The notes beneath the pieces were generated by a model. It was not told where the DNA came from. It saw only the letters and a list, made by a program, of their open reading frames with translations, and made no database searches. Source: Aquilaria yunnanensis (taxonomy: Eukaryota; Streptophyta; Magnoliopsida; Malvales; Thymelaeaceae). Taken from it: DNA of 64,000 nucleotides. Made by a program: the position numbers and the translations under genes. Location of the stretch: the NCBI GenBank assembly GCA_039654915.1, contig CM077594.1, forward strand, positions 100,826,893-100,890,892, in the 5' to 3' direction. This document shows positions 1-12,319 of this stretch, piece by piece (positions within the stretch are counted from its first letter, which is position 1; every line of letters begins with the position of its first letter).

Positions 1-2804
1 AGCATATTAATGCGGCTGAGTTGGGAGACAGTTGGGATAATGAAGAATTGAGCAATTACAGTTGTGATTATAGTGAAGTTGAAGGTGAAAATTTAGAAGC
101 TGAACTTGAAGAAGAGCTGAATGGCATTCTTGATGCCATTTTACCAAATACAGAGGAGGAACTCACAGATGCAATAGGTCATGTTAATGGTTATTTTGAC
201 CTGCAAAATGCTGTTGGTAGATGGAAGGATTATGTCCAAAACTTAAATCCTAATAATGGCAAAAACAATGTTCAGCCGTATGAGGAATTAGACAACTCGG
301 ACATAGGAAGTTTACATTCAGAGAATGATGAAGATGGGGTTCAAATTGTGAAAAGGCGGAGGAGACGATTTCAAAGATACGATCCTAAGTCAAAAACCAT
401 GTGCTTTTTTGTTGGCTTGGTTTTCCGTAACCACATTGAGTTTAAGGATGCACTAGTAAAATATTGCGTTGCTGAGAAACGTGACTATGATTATGTGAAA
501 AATGAGCCGCCAAGAGTAAGGGTGAAGTGCAAAGCTGAAGGCTGTCCTTGGAAGTTGTTTGCATCAAAGGAGTATTTGGATGGGCAAGTGTATTTTATAA
601 TTAAAAAGTACGAGAATATTCACCTTTGTAAGAAGGTTTTTAAGATTTCAAGAACAACAGCCCCTTGGATTTCAAAGATCTTCGAAATGTTCATTGCTGA
701 GCATCCTGGAATTAAATCAACCTCTTTACAAGAGTCAATTAGAAAGTTGCTTGAAGTTGTTGTTTCAAGCAACCAGTGCAAAAGGGCAAAGGCTCAGGTG
801 AAGAAGAAATTAAAGAGGGATGTGATACATAAGTATGCAAAATTATATGATTATGCAAGGGCACTTGTCAATGCAAATCCTGGGAGCAATGTTGACATTG
901 AAGTCACCCACAAAGGAGTAAGCTGTCCACCAATGTTTAAACGGATGTATGTTTGTCTATCTCCTCTCAAGAATGGATTTTTAGAAGACTATCGGCCATT
1001 TATAGGGCTGGATGGGTGTTTTTTAAAAGGTGTAGTTAAAGGACAACTCTTGTCCGCAGTTGGGAAAAATGCTAACAACCAGATGTATCCAATTGCATGG
1101 GGTGTGGTTGAGACTGAAAGTATTGCATCATGGATATGGTTCTTAGAACATTTGAAGAATGACATAGGCTGTAAAAGTATAGATAACTACGGCAATGGGT
1201 TGACATTTATGTCAGACCAACAAAAAGGTAAAAAATTTTATTTACAATTATGTGTTTATTTTAATGATGATTCTGTGTTTACTGGCTTGAGTAACTTTAG
1301 GTCTTTGTTATTTACAGGGTCTTTTACATGCAGTTTCTGAATTATTCTCAAGAGTAGAACATAGGTTATGTGCAAGGCACATATAAGCATACTGGTATAA
1401 AAGGTTTAGGGGTGAGGACTTGAAGCTTGCTTTCTATGCATGTGCCAAAGCACCTAATGAACCAACCTTAAAGAGGAAGCTGGATGAACTGGAGAGGTTG
1501 AAACCTGGAGCTAAAGAATCAGTTCAGTGTGTAGACCCAAAGAAATGGTGTAAGGCATATTTCTCTTATGTTGCTCAATGTGATAGTGTGGACAACAACT
1601 CATGTGAGACATTTAACTTTGTGTTGGTTGGAGCAAGGCGCAAGCCTATTATTTCAATGCTCGAAGAGATTAGGGAGTATGTAATGAAAAGATTTATTTT
1701 AAGAAGGTTGTTTGTGAGTAAGTGGATTTATGATATCGGGTTTGGAATATTAGGTATACTTACTCAAAACATTGAGGACAGCCACAAGTGGAAGGTCTTC
1801 CCAAATGGTGCCAATGGATATAAGATTAAGTTGAGCAGATTTCAATATGTCGTGGATTTAACTTTGAAAAAGTGCAACTGTGGAGAATGGGATATTTCTG
1901 GAATTCCCTACTCACATGTCATTGCTGCTATTAGGCATTTAGGGGATGACTCAAAGAATTACATATGTCATTGGTATAAGAAAGATAAATTTGAGAAATC
2001 ATATAAAGATTCAATTGCACCAATGCCTGGTGAAGAATTTTGGGAAGAAAGTGGGCATGGAGTTATTCTACCTCCGTTCTCGAAGTCTATGCCTAGTAGA
2101 CCATAAATTGCAAGGAAAATGAGCGGAAATAAGCCTATTAAAAGAAAAAAAAACTGTCTAGGCATGGCAGAACCATGCACTGCAGCGTATGCAAAAGCTC
2201 TTAGTACACATGTAAACACTGCCCTAGCAAAACTTTTACTTCTAGTCAACCAGAAGCTGTGAGTGAAGTGTTTTCCCATGTTATTTATGTTTTTCTCAGA
2301 ACATATATTTTATTCTGATACTTATGAAAGTGTATTTATTGATTTTGTTGCTTTGGTGTTAGGAAGAACAAAGTGTTGCATATGTTAATACTAGCAAACC
2401 AACTAAATTAAAGTCAGTTAGAGGGAGAAGAAGACCAACAACTTCACATGGTCAAATGTCATGTACTCCTAACGAATCAGGGGGATCTATAGGCTTCAGT
2501 ATTGCCCAAAATGTGCAGGTTTGTAGTGACTTTTAATCAACTATAAAAAATTATAGGTTTGACTTTTATTGACTTATAAAGTTGCAAGGTAATTCCTGAT
2601 TTGATTTTTTTTAATTAATAGACCAATTGAGACTTGTTAAGCACTTTGAATATCAAAAGAAAGCACTAAAGCTTGATTTTGGTTTAGCTAAAAAGTGAAG
2701 ACTTGGCTTCTGTTGAATAAGACTCACGTTTGTCAAGTCAAACTATTTGTTGCATACTAATATTGTTTGTTGCTGCATTTCAGCCTGGATGGCCAACTTC
2801 CTAA
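1..2804 (+). pseudogene. MULE (mudrA-like) transposase, decayed, 5' end outside window
   Basis: Transposase of a Mutator-like element. The frame is open to the left edge, so the N-terminus is missing. In order: an acidic N-terminal region; a MuDR-type DNA-binding region near 410-630 (FFVGLVFRNHIEFKDALVKY, then a C/W/C motif); the MULE catalytic core at 985-1226 with GLDGCFLKG and MSDQQKG. An intron probably starts at 1228 (GT) and ends at 1300 or 1317; only the 1300 acceptor keeps the frame. In-frame TAA codons stop translation at 1384 and 2104, the second inside a basic tail that continues beyond it. The SWIM zinc finger (about 1872-1935) keeps CNC and the final His, but its third Cys is Tyr (GIPYSH). 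Later exon-like segments are 2363-2518 (AG/GT flanked) and 2784-2804 (PGWPTS then stop). Family call is certain; late exons are inferred. Confidence 0.9.
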
Positions 2805-3374
2805 ATGCTCTAATCCTTTCTTGTTATGCACACCAAGGTTGCATTGATAATTATTGAAGACATTCTACAGAATCAAGAAGGAATTGTCATTATATGCCTA
2901 TCTTTTGTTATCGTAGCATTAAACTCTGTGGATGATGCAAATAGGATGCTGTCATATGTTGGGAATGAATTCTATGGCAAAAGGTATTTTGATTATATTG
3001 TTGTTAATATGTCTGCTGGGTATGTGCAAGTGTTCTGCTATTAAAGATAGCTTTTTGTTTAGGCTGGATACTATGTGTTAAAGTATGCCCACATTTATAT
3101 AAATTTTCTTAACTTGTGTTTTTAGCAGGACAAAACTCCTGCACAATTGAATTTTGACAAAGATAAGATGCACAAAACAAAGTAGATAAGATATTATGAT
3201 AAATCAACTCATCCATATAAGCTGACATTTCATTGCAAAAAGACCACATGGTACATACAGTATTGGCTTACAACAAGCCGTTTTATCCTAGTTACATTAC
3301 TAAAAAACCCACAATTTTACATCACATTATTTGTGTTAGAACACTACTAAGGCAATATAAAGCTGCTACAACAA
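2805..3374. other. Non-coding stretch inside the MULE
   Basis: AT-rich sequence between the transposase 3' end and the convergent exon. A 72-codon open frame at 2826-3044 (+) has no recognisable domain and no codon pattern that would make it a gene. Confidence 0.5.
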
Positions 3375-3548
3375 CTACAATTCAGTGCTAAGGTTCACCT
3401 TCTTTTGTTGGTCCTTTGATTTACTTGGGCTGGAAACGGCCACATTTATCATTGAGCTATCAATGCTTTGTGAAGAATTCATTTGGCTGTCAATGTTTTG
3501 GTTGGCAGCTAGTGGTCGAATGAGTTCCAAAGTCATTGCTGAAACCAC
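3375..3548 (-). CDS. Exon-like terminal coding segment, convergent to the MULE transposase
   Basis: Read on the minus strand, a pyrimidine-rich tract ending in CAG (3549-3551) is followed by a 57-codon open frame that closes at TAG (3375-3377). The peptide is polar and Ser/Gln-rich, starting VVSAMTLELIRPLAANQN and ending KKVNLSTEL, with no domain I know. Possible upstream parts on the same strand are an ATG followed by a Ser run at 4211 and a C-rich frame near 3798-4010, but no complete model joins them. It lies between the transposase and the right terminal repeat. This resembles the convergent two-gene layout of maize MuDR, but no relation to mudrB can be claimed. Confidence 0.35.
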   Translation of the reverse strand: MVSAMTLELIRPLAANQNIDSQMNSSQSIDSSMINVAVSSPSKSKDQQKKVNLSTEL

Positions 3549-4496
3549 CTGAAAAAAAGAGAAGCGGAGATCTTAAATAAGTGTTCTTCTTCAACATATT
3601 ACCAAAGGAATGAAAGCTTTATCTTTAAGCAAAAGTAAAAAAAAAATAATCAAAACCAATTAAACAATCCAGCAATGTTACTTGAAGCATTCAAAGGAAT
3701 GATTTTTGCATTCAACTCCTCAACCGAAATTCAAACAAGAATTCAGCAAGAAGCTAAAAGCAAAAATATATCTTAGAATTGAAACAACGTAAAGCATTTA
3801 GCAAGAAACAAGAAACAGCCATAACCAGAAAGCCAAACCGAGCCCAGACAAACCTGGAGCCAAACAACCACAACCACACAAAATCATAGTCAGAGACAAA
3901 AAAAAAACGCAGGCAGCAGCAAGAAGCAAGAAGTAGTCACAGCCAGAGTTGAAGCAAGCCACCACGAACCTGGACCTATACAATAGAAATAAGAATTCAA
4001 TGAGAAGCAACCATAGTTAGACAAAATCATAATCAAAACAAAAAGAAATCAGACAACAGACATCTCCACTAAGTAGAACAAACCATGATAAAAGTATATC
4101 TCTTGTTCTAGACAATTCAATCCACTACGAGCGAGATGAAATTGGGGCAATCTCCATCAACAAACGCATGATTCGCACCATAGAGGATGAAGAAGATGAA
4201 ATTGGATTCATGCTTCTAGCTTCTGAGGTCAAAACAACAAACCTGAACATCTACTGTTGAATCGATCTATTTTTCTTCCCTTTTTCCTTCAACAATTTGT
4301 GACTTCAAGTTGGGGAGAGCGCAGCAATTTGTTGAACTCCTGGGTTTTTATCCTAGTTACATTATCCTTGCTAAATCTTAAAAGAACATTTTACTTCAAG
4401 TTTATTGTCATTCAAGTCCCAAACGTTTCAACATCTTCAGAAAGCACGAGTCTCGTTATGGAGTCAGGTCTCATCATCGCACGTAACTAACGGGTG
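3549..4496. other. Right-hand MULE interior, no confident gene
   Basis: AT-rich sequence with short frames on both strands. The phrase TTTTATCCTAGTTACATTA occurs at about 3281 and 4348, a small direct repeat inside the element. The minus-strand frame at 3798-4010 is rich in Cys and Leu and looks like low-complexity leader sequence rather than a protein. Confidence 0.4.
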
Positions 4497-4622
4497 GCTG
4501 ACAGAAGGGCTTAACTGTCCTGTTTCACCGAGTTCAAGGGGTTATGTATACTGAGTTGATGTTCGAGGGGTTATATGCCCGTTTTGCTCGAGTTCGAGGG
4601 CCAATTATGGATTTTGGCCTGT
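4497..4622. mobile_element. Right terminal-repeat-like end of the MULE
   Basis: The block has the phrasing common in plant MULE termini: repeated 'GAGTTC(G)AGGGG' segments separated by 'TTATATGCCCGTTTTGC'. It ends near GGCCAATTATGGATTTTGG. The matching left repeat would lie before base 1, so the pair cannot be checked here. It marks the likely right boundary of the element carrying the transposase. Confidence 0.45.
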
Positions 4623-5348
4623 GGAAAAATTATCAAATTTATCACTAATGTTTAGGTTAGGGCTCGAATCTGCTACTATAATTTTTTTTACCTAATCTCT
4701 CATTAGTGTTTTAACCAATCTTCCAAAATCTCCACCACAAAATACAAAGTTAATGCTCCTGCAAACTTCAATTGTTACACAAGAAACTAAATTGGGAGAA
4801 ATGTTTGAGATTTTGTCAGTTCTGATCCTGAAATCAATCCAATGGAATGGCTGGATTATTGTTTTAACCAACCTTCCAGAATCTCCAGCACAAAATATGA
4901 AGTTAATGCTCCTGCAAATTTCAATTATTACATGAAAGACTAAATCGGGAGAAATGTTCAAGATTTCGCCAGTTCTGATCCCGAAATCAATCCAATGAAA
5001 TGACTAGTTGGATACTTTGCCTGTAGCCTTCTGCTGGTGTTCCTTCCTTGGTATAACGGGATGTTACGGAAGATAAGGGTAGACTAATCATGATATCACC
5101 GAAGGTAAGGCTGGAGAAATTTCTAACATTATAGATGAATCTAATTACCTATGACTCTTATAGTTTTTTAAAAGTTACATTATCATACTAAAATTTCAAA
5201 ACTTCTTATTTTTTCGTTATTTTTTAACTCAAGTGGCATGTTTGAGTTCATTTTGAAACATTAATGAGAGATTGAGTAAAATAAAAAACCTTTAATGACA
5301 GATTCGAGCCTTGCCCTAAACATTAGTAGCAATTTTGATACTTTTACA
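4623..5348. mobile_element. Foldback/TIR element of about 0.73 kb, non-autonomous
   Basis: The ends are inverted copies of each other over about 80 bp. 'CACTAATGTTTAGG...GGGCTCGAATCTG' at 4643-4672 matches the complement of 5300-5335, and 'CTAATCTCTCATTAGTGTTT' at 4692-4711 matches the complement of 5259-5280. There is no transposase inside. The interior carries a two-copy tandem repeat. It lies directly next to the MULE end, so it may be a separate insertion or a rearranged part of the MULE. Exact termini and target duplication were not resolved. Confidence 0.7.
4709..5010. repeat. Two tandem copies of a 153-bp unit
   Basis: The unit starting TTTTAACCAATCTTCC at 4709 recurs as TTTTAACCAACCTTCC at 4862, giving a period of 153 bp. 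The copies share most positions through 'CTGATCC(T/C)GAAATCAATCCAATG' at their ends. Both lie inside the foldback element. Confidence 0.85.
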
Positions 5349-6849
5349 TTTACTCATTAAAAATTTCTTTTGTACACAGTCCAATAGTACTGTTGTGCAT
5401 GTAAATTAAAGTCATGAGTTCTGTAAAATAAAACAACTCTAACATTTTTTTAAAAAAAATTGAAAAAAAAAGGAAAAAGAGGAATGTTACCTTTTATGAA
5501 CAAAAATATTAGCACTCGTCATAAATTCTAATTATATGGATCTCAAATATTTAATGAACCGCTTCATCAGTTTGAACTCAAGTCTTTTGATCTTAATTTG
5601 ACTATTGCTCAAGTTCTATTCATTTTAACTTAAGTCAATTCCTTTTAAAATAATTTTTTTATTCTTATATCCTTTTTATCCGGAACTAATTTTAATTAAA
5701 AGCTAATATTATGTAACTGCAATAATCCATTGAAAATTTAATTTTTATAATCGTACTAAATTTTTGTGAATTTTTCTAATTTAAGACATTAAAAAAATTT
5801 ATAAAAATTTAACAATCTCATGAAAAGTTATTTTCAAATAGATTATTGCATCTATGTAATATTAACTATCAAATAAAATGAGTTTCAAGTATAGAAGATA
5901 TAAAATTTAAAATAAGTCAGTTGACTTTAGTTAAAACGATTTAACTTAACATAACAAGTGTCAATTTTTATTCTTAGGAAATTCAATGACTAAACTTGTG
6001 GAGGTTCGGGATTTATAAACTTTGGAGGTTTGCATTATTTGATAGTACATCAAGGTCTCTTTGTGATTGAAGTTATAGCTTAAAAAAATGCCACTCTAAA
6101 CCTATAATTTCCTTTCCTTTAATGCCTGATGAGCGATAAATAGCTCTATTCATTTTTTTAATAAAATTATAATTTATTCTAGTTATGTGTAGGGAGTCAC
6201 ATCTTACAAACAAATAGTATATGACACTAAAGAATAATAGGGACATATAAGTTGGCTAATAAAATGTTATGCATCTTTATGACACTGAATGAAAAGAAAA
6301 GGATCAGATTCAGCCAAAACCTTCTAAGTAAATGAGGATAATCTTAGAGAAATAATTCATAAATAACTGAAAAAAAATACCAGATAAAGATCAAAATAAA
6401 TAAAAGAAACATTATACGATCATCCTAACCTATTATTCATAAATACCTCATCAACTAAGTCTTAATCACTTTTCCTGCCCTATCAGATCATAATTTTCTC
6501 ATAGCCACCAATTTAAAAAATGGATCACGTTCAGATCTGTCCGCTATAAAATGTCGAATGAACCAGATTATGATTCTATCAATAATGGTAAATGAATTTA
6601 TGGAAGAGAAAAAAAAAGGTAAAATCAATCAACTAGGTGCAAATTGATATATAAACCTAGTTGGATACATAGAACAATGAAGAAGAAACGATGGGAAGGA
6701 CTAAAAGAGTATGCGAACTATGTTAGGTACACATAACCTAGTTTTAAATTTAACCACTTATGGTGAGATGCAAACATTGCACGGTTCCATTCACTTTTAT
6801 TGGTGCAACCAAGTGTGTAGATTAACGTTAGATACTATTTTTTTCTGGC
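5349..6849. other. AT-rich intergenic DNA
   Basis: No open frame with protein-like composition, no RNA gene and no paired termini were seen. Short A and T runs are frequent. Confidence 0.6.
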
Positions 6850-9800
6850 CTAATTGCCTATTAAAACCTCAAACTATGTTAATTCAGACACTTTGCATCC
6901 TGAACTTCCAATGGGCAGACTTCAATCTTTAAACTATTACCATCAGGACAATTTGGTCCTCTGACCTAGAAATTTGGCCATGTGAGATGTTTCTTGTTAA
7001 TTATATAACAAAATTTTCATCTAATCACACAATTTGAAAATTAAGATCTATAAATTGCACAAACTTATAGCCTTAGGACTTAGAATGCAATTAAATATAA
7101 CCATCTAATTTTTTTTTATTTCAATTATTCACACTTAAGACTTTGGCTCTCATCACCCAAGCTTCAACCTCCGTCTTTCATTCACGTGCATCGTGATATA
7201 TTAGCAAGACTACTTCACCAATTGCACCATCCTCTGTTCCTATTTTGTTCAATATCACGACAAATTTGCTGAACTTCCATCACTTTCTCCATCATATTCA
7301 TTTCTCCATCTCCTTAGTCTTTCATAATTCCAGAGCATTCACAACTTCCAAAACCCATCTTAAGCCTCCTCTCTTTTAATGACCCTGATGCTATACCTTC
7401 AAGGGCTTTTTTTTTTCAAAGTCTTTCATTCAAAAGTTGCTCAATAATCTCAATTTGTGCAGCCTAGAAAAGAAAAAATGATGGGGAAGCTTCTGGCATT
7501 AATCTAGTTTGATTCCAATGAGCTCAAGGGCACGCTCTAGAGAGCCACAACACCAACCTTGTCACAATTTATCACCAACAATCAAGCCTACATTATGAAT
7601 GGTGTCACAGCCCTAATTACCCCACCCCAAATAGGAAAGAGCTAAGGCATGACTAAAAACCAAGTGCAAGATAGTTTAGAACAAACTTTAGCTTCTGCCA
7701 CCCGAGAGCTAGTGCAACTTTATGAAATTTTAATTTTTAACACAAGAAGCTGTTTTACTTGAAATTTTAGTGGTTTATCAAACAATATTAAGCAAGCACA
7801 AATAAAATAAACAACATGCAAACTATGGCACACAACTTAAAGAGTTAATTAGGCTTTCCAGCAAATTCTAGAGCATGCATTCCCATGTATATGTCCAATG
7901 TTAATTAAGTAACACCTCAAGTCCAGAATCTAAGAAACTTTTAAGCTTACAAACCTTACAACAACATAGGTTTAGATATCAAGGCACAAGTACAAGAGTT
8001 CTAGGGTAAACATAAGACCACATATCACAAACCACAAGGCTGGCAAAACAAGTCTTTAGCTTTAGACTTAAGCAACATAAAACTAGCCTAGCCTTATACC
8101 CTAGACTAACCCTTATGCCTCAAGAACAGCTTCCTCCCTACCTTAGTAGCTGCAAACACAAGCTAACTACTTTGTTAGCTTACTATAAGTCACAATACAA
8201 AGAAAATAGAGCAATAAGGTAAACCCGAAAGTACTTACACCAAAATCACAATCTTAGCAGCAAACCCAACTGGCCCCTACTTAATCTGTTCCTTTACTTA
8301 CATAGCAAGAAAACAATGGGGGATGAGTTCCACTTGAACTCAGTAAGGGATTAAATACTAAGTTTTGAATACCAAGAAAGACAAAAAACAACACCAAGGG
8401 ACACAAATACAATAACAATTATACAAGAATAGATATTGAATAACCAATTAGCATTAGGGTCAGCAAGCATAAACAACAAGCAAGATCATGCAAAAGACAC
8501 GCACCTAACACTCATTTCTAGGTTCTTCATGTCCCTTTCTGGCCCAGCAAACAAGCACACAAACATCACAAGTACTTATGCACTTTAAGCCCTCACAATC
8601 AAGTGTTGGCCAAACACAAGGTTCCTAGCCACCTTAGGGCTTTGTTTGTTTACTTATTCATTCCATTAGTTAGCTAACTAAAATCTACACTTAATGTATT
8701 TAAAGAACCAGGGCAATCACTCTTTACCCGATATCAAATTCAACCCCCAAACCACACATGGCTTCATCTAGCTACACTGTTATCCATCATGTGTCCAAGG
8801 ATGATTTAAGACTATAATTCCACTCACATTTGCTGAATATAAACCAGAATCATCTCAATCTACCCCTTACCTATTAGGTAACCTCGAAATGAAGCAATTC
8901 CAGCAGCTTCAAGCAAGTTCGTTGTTGCTTGACCTTTAAGCAAGCACCAAAGTAGTAGCTATCGAGCCAAATCTCTCAAGTTCTTGGTGATTCCTTCTCT
9001 CCTAAGCTTTTATATTGTTTTGCTCGAAAACCTTTCTATTTCCAGACCAAGATCAAGCTGAAATCTAGCTGAACATTTTCCCAAGTCTCAGCAAACAAGC
9101 CGGGCTCAACAGCTGTTCAAAAAATGGCACAACGGTAGCTTTAGTGTTCATTTTTCCTTGCATGCATCATTTTTGCCCACTAATTATCTTTATTTACTTT
9201 GTAACCTGCCCAATGTTATGCAATACTTCTTTAATTCTTTTAATTAAGCCCTCATTGGCTTAATAACCCAAAGTTCACCGGAAACTCTTCTAATTAATCC
9301 ACTTAAGGACCTTAATTAAATGATACCCGAGAGAACACCCTTATCAGATTTTCAATTAGATCCTTAAGTTTCTCCATATGTTACCCTAACCTCCTTGGTT
9401 ATTTTTCTTTAACAAATGGTTTTTTTTCCATCCATATTATACCCTAATCAAAACCTATGTAGAGGTGTAACAAACGGGATCTTAGAGCTCTTGTTTTTCT
9501 TCACTAAGAAATGAAAGAGCTTCTTTGCCCAAATCAGCTTGCTCCCTTTGAACCCTAGTTCATCTTCACATGCCCACTTGTTTCACTTAGTACAACCCTA
9601 GAGGAAGTTGTCGACTGTAATGATTTTGTGATTTCTAGATCTTGAAGTATTGGCCAATGACACTTCCATCTAAGGATGCCCTTCATGCTGTGAGAGGTCC
9701 ACAACATTATAATCAATGTGGCTAAGATGAAGAATGTTTGAAGCACTAGACCTTTACTTCAACAACTTGATAATTGCTTGAGGAGCGATTACACTTTGGT

Positions 9801-10184
9801 GGTCACATGATGAGATTAAGATCAACAAATGGTGGGCTTTGTACAAATATGGCAACAATATTTGGGGTGCCTTCTTTGACACAATTGAATTGGTAGTGGG
9901 TGGACAATGGCTATTGTCTCTATCTGGGAACAAGGTGGTAAAGTTGGTAAGGCCTAAGTGGTCGATAAACAAGATTAGGATGTAAATGATAAAAAAAATT
10001 TAGATTTAAATGACTGCAATGTGGTTTTTCCTCTTTTAAATAGACAAAAGTTAGTAAGTAACCGTGTTACTGAGTCAAAGAGATAAAGTGTCTAGGTCAT
10101 AATAGTTTAGGGATCGAGTGTACCAATGGAAGTTCGAGAGACAGTGCCCGAGTCAATATAGTTCGGTGATTTAATGGGTAATTA
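6850..10184. mobile_element. Long-TIR DNA element (MULE-like), interrupted by a solo LTR
   Basis: The left end (from CTAATTGCC at 6850) is an inverted match to the right end (GGGTAATTAG ending at 10184) over at least 110 bp. Shared phrases include CTGAACTTCCAATGG / its complement and AAACTATTA at equal distance from each end. Removing the solo LTR leaves about 1.46 kb, within the size range of Pack-MULEs. The interior (7140-7600 and 9478-10020) is more GC-balanced than the flanks and may be captured genic DNA, but no protein family is recognisable; the short minus-strand frames at 9555-9746 and 9754-9972 are unassigned. A clean 9-bp target duplication was not found. Confidence 0.65.
7603..9472 (-). 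mobile_element. Solo LTR of a Ty3-like family, copy 1
   Basis: The segment begins TGTCACAG and ends GGTGTAACA, typical LTR termini. It is flanked by AATGG (7598-7602) and AACGG (9473-9477), a 5-bp duplication with one mismatch. Length is 1870 bp with no coding capacity. Read on the minus strand, its start (TGTTACACCTCTACATAGG) resembles that of copy 2 at 23444. No internal retrotransposon sequence is attached, so it arose by LTR-LTR recombination or is an LTR-only derivative. Confidence 0.65.
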
Positions 10185-10958
10185 GTTTAATGTTAACGCT
10201 CGTCAATAGGTGATTGGCTGCAATAAATGAATCAAATAAGTTGGCTTTCAGCGAGCAGATTAATTAGTGACTGTCAACATCACATTGAAGGGCAAACAAA
10301 TGATGGCATTATGTAAGGGGTGGTGGTGGAAATTAAAGGCATGTATTGCTAATATATTTGATTATTATTATCATTCCGATCCTAATTAATTGATGCTACT
10401 CCGATCCTTTATGCTTTTCGTTTTCAACTTCAACTGGAAATCAAAACAAGGATCTGATTTATAGTATTCACAGAACAGAAATTTCCTAGATATAAAAATA
10501 GAAAGTGGAAAGGGAAAATTCTTCGTCCACTACAAGAACTGCCCTTTAATTAGATGAGAAAACTATGAGTTAGATAATAATTTAAGCTCCCAGTTAATTT
10601 CTCGGAAAGAACCAAATTTGAGCATGCATACTAGCTATAATTGCAAAAGGTTATGGGACCAAGTGAGGAGAAGCGAATTAGCGGCTTACAGGATATTGGT
10701 CTGTTTTCATTCATTAACACTTGATATATATTAATTGTTAATTGCTAGCTAGACCGAACGTAATCAACAAGTTCATTAGACTCAATGTGATTACATGAGG
10801 GCCAAATTTTAAAGTTTTGGTTTGAATGGGTCGCTATCTTTGCACCATTCCATACGTTGTATCTGTTAATTGTTAATCAATAATATACAAAAGTAATTAC
10901 TATATATTGTTGGGTCTGTATAGTTGTTTATTCATCACAATATAAAATTAAAAAAAAT

Positions 10959-11008
<50 letters not shown>

Positions 11009-12208
11009 TAAATATATAGTAATGTGAGATATAAGAATGATATATGTATTTCAATTTTGGTTGTCTTGCATATGTATTGTGTTGGAGATCTGGGAAATGA
11101 TATGGGCGGAGGGAGCAAAGAAATTGGCACCGGCCAAGCCATCCCGAGTAAGACAGCCCACAAATACGAGGCAGAATTAATATGTCTGTAGTGCACATCG
11201 GAAGCCTAAGCTTTTTTCCCCCAAGTATATTATTTTTATTAAAAAGTCTCCTCGCAATTGGTTCAATAACCACTTTTCCCGTGCCGGTGGCAAAGGGACA
11301 CCAAATCTCTAACTCGGGTCAGGATCGATTCCCCTCTTTTTTTTTTCTTTTTCTTCTTGTAATGTCTTAATACTAGTTCGATTGACATCCCCTTATCCAT
11401 ATATTATGAATGTATTTCCTTAAACCCTATACTTTATAATACTGATTTTGAATAATAAAAATATTAATCACTTATTTTGGGAACCAATTAGATTATACTC
11501 CATAAGGTATAGGATTTTGTAGAATTTTAGTACAAAGTTAAGTTCAATTAATATTAACTCTTTTTTATTTTTGGGATAACTATAATTTGTTCTCTGAGAT
11601 TTAGATGAAATTATACTTCTTCCATTTTATTTCAGAATTATGCATTTTACTCCTATCTTTTTAATTAAGTCTGACGGTAATTTCAGAAATCTTAATTTAG
11701 ACTATATGGTACACATCTTCAAATAATTTTAATTTGTTCAGTACCTTTTACAATTAATTGACATTAAAAAATACATTTTTTATTTATAGAAAGAAAAAAT
11801 TAATAATTTAAAACATCCATTAATTTTTTAAAAAATACTATATAGATTAAAATTACAAAAAAATAACTACCATAATATTTAAATTAAAATTTCAGAAATT
11901 ACTATTAGACTATATTAAAATGTAAGGGATAAAGTATAATTTTAACTAAACCTTATCGATAGACTGTAATTAACGATTTTGTTTTCCTAAGCGCAATTAT
12001 GACGAATGTGTATACTTTCCTGCACCCCATCCTCAGGTGTTGCGACTTTCGTCAACCCGCGTCCCTATCGCTCGCATCACTCCCTCCTATTTTAATTCGT
12101 TTCCTCCTCCGAAAGGCGATTCTTTTTAATGTTTTCTCTGCTTCCATCTTTGTCTTCTTCCATGTTGATAGCGATCCTTCCACTCTCCATCGTCCCAGCG
12201 CTTCCTAC
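10185..12208. other. AT-rich DNA upstream of the NAC gene
   Basis: Holds a (TA)n/(CA)n microsatellite at about 10963-11006. Between about 11565 and 11960, weakly inverted ends (ATGAAATTATACTT / its complement) suggest an old foldback element. No gene was recognised; the frames at 10935-11370 are short overlapping open frames without a domain. Confidence 0.5.
10963..11006. repeat. (TA)n-(CA)n microsatellite
   Basis: An uninterrupted TA tract of about 33 bases runs directly into a short CA tract. Likely length-polymorphic. Confidence 0.95.
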
Positions 12209-12216
12209 TATAAATA
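12209..12216 (+). promoter_or_regulatory. TATA box of the NAC gene
   Basis: TATAAATA lies 104 bases before the ATG, after a C/T-rich stretch typical of plant core promoters. This spacing allows a 5' leader of about 75 bases. Confidence 0.6.
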
Positions 12217-12319
12217 CATACAACCACCAACTCATCCCAGCATCCATGATCAGTGGTTTCAACGCAAACACAGATCAGTTTGAACAAGAAATATATAATT
12301 GCGGCCTGGGATTGGGAAG

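Noticed and set aside
10935..11370. Several overlapping frames on both strands as small genes
   Set aside because: They include the TA microsatellite (Ile-Tyr repeats) and show no domain; frames overlap on opposite strands as expected by chance.
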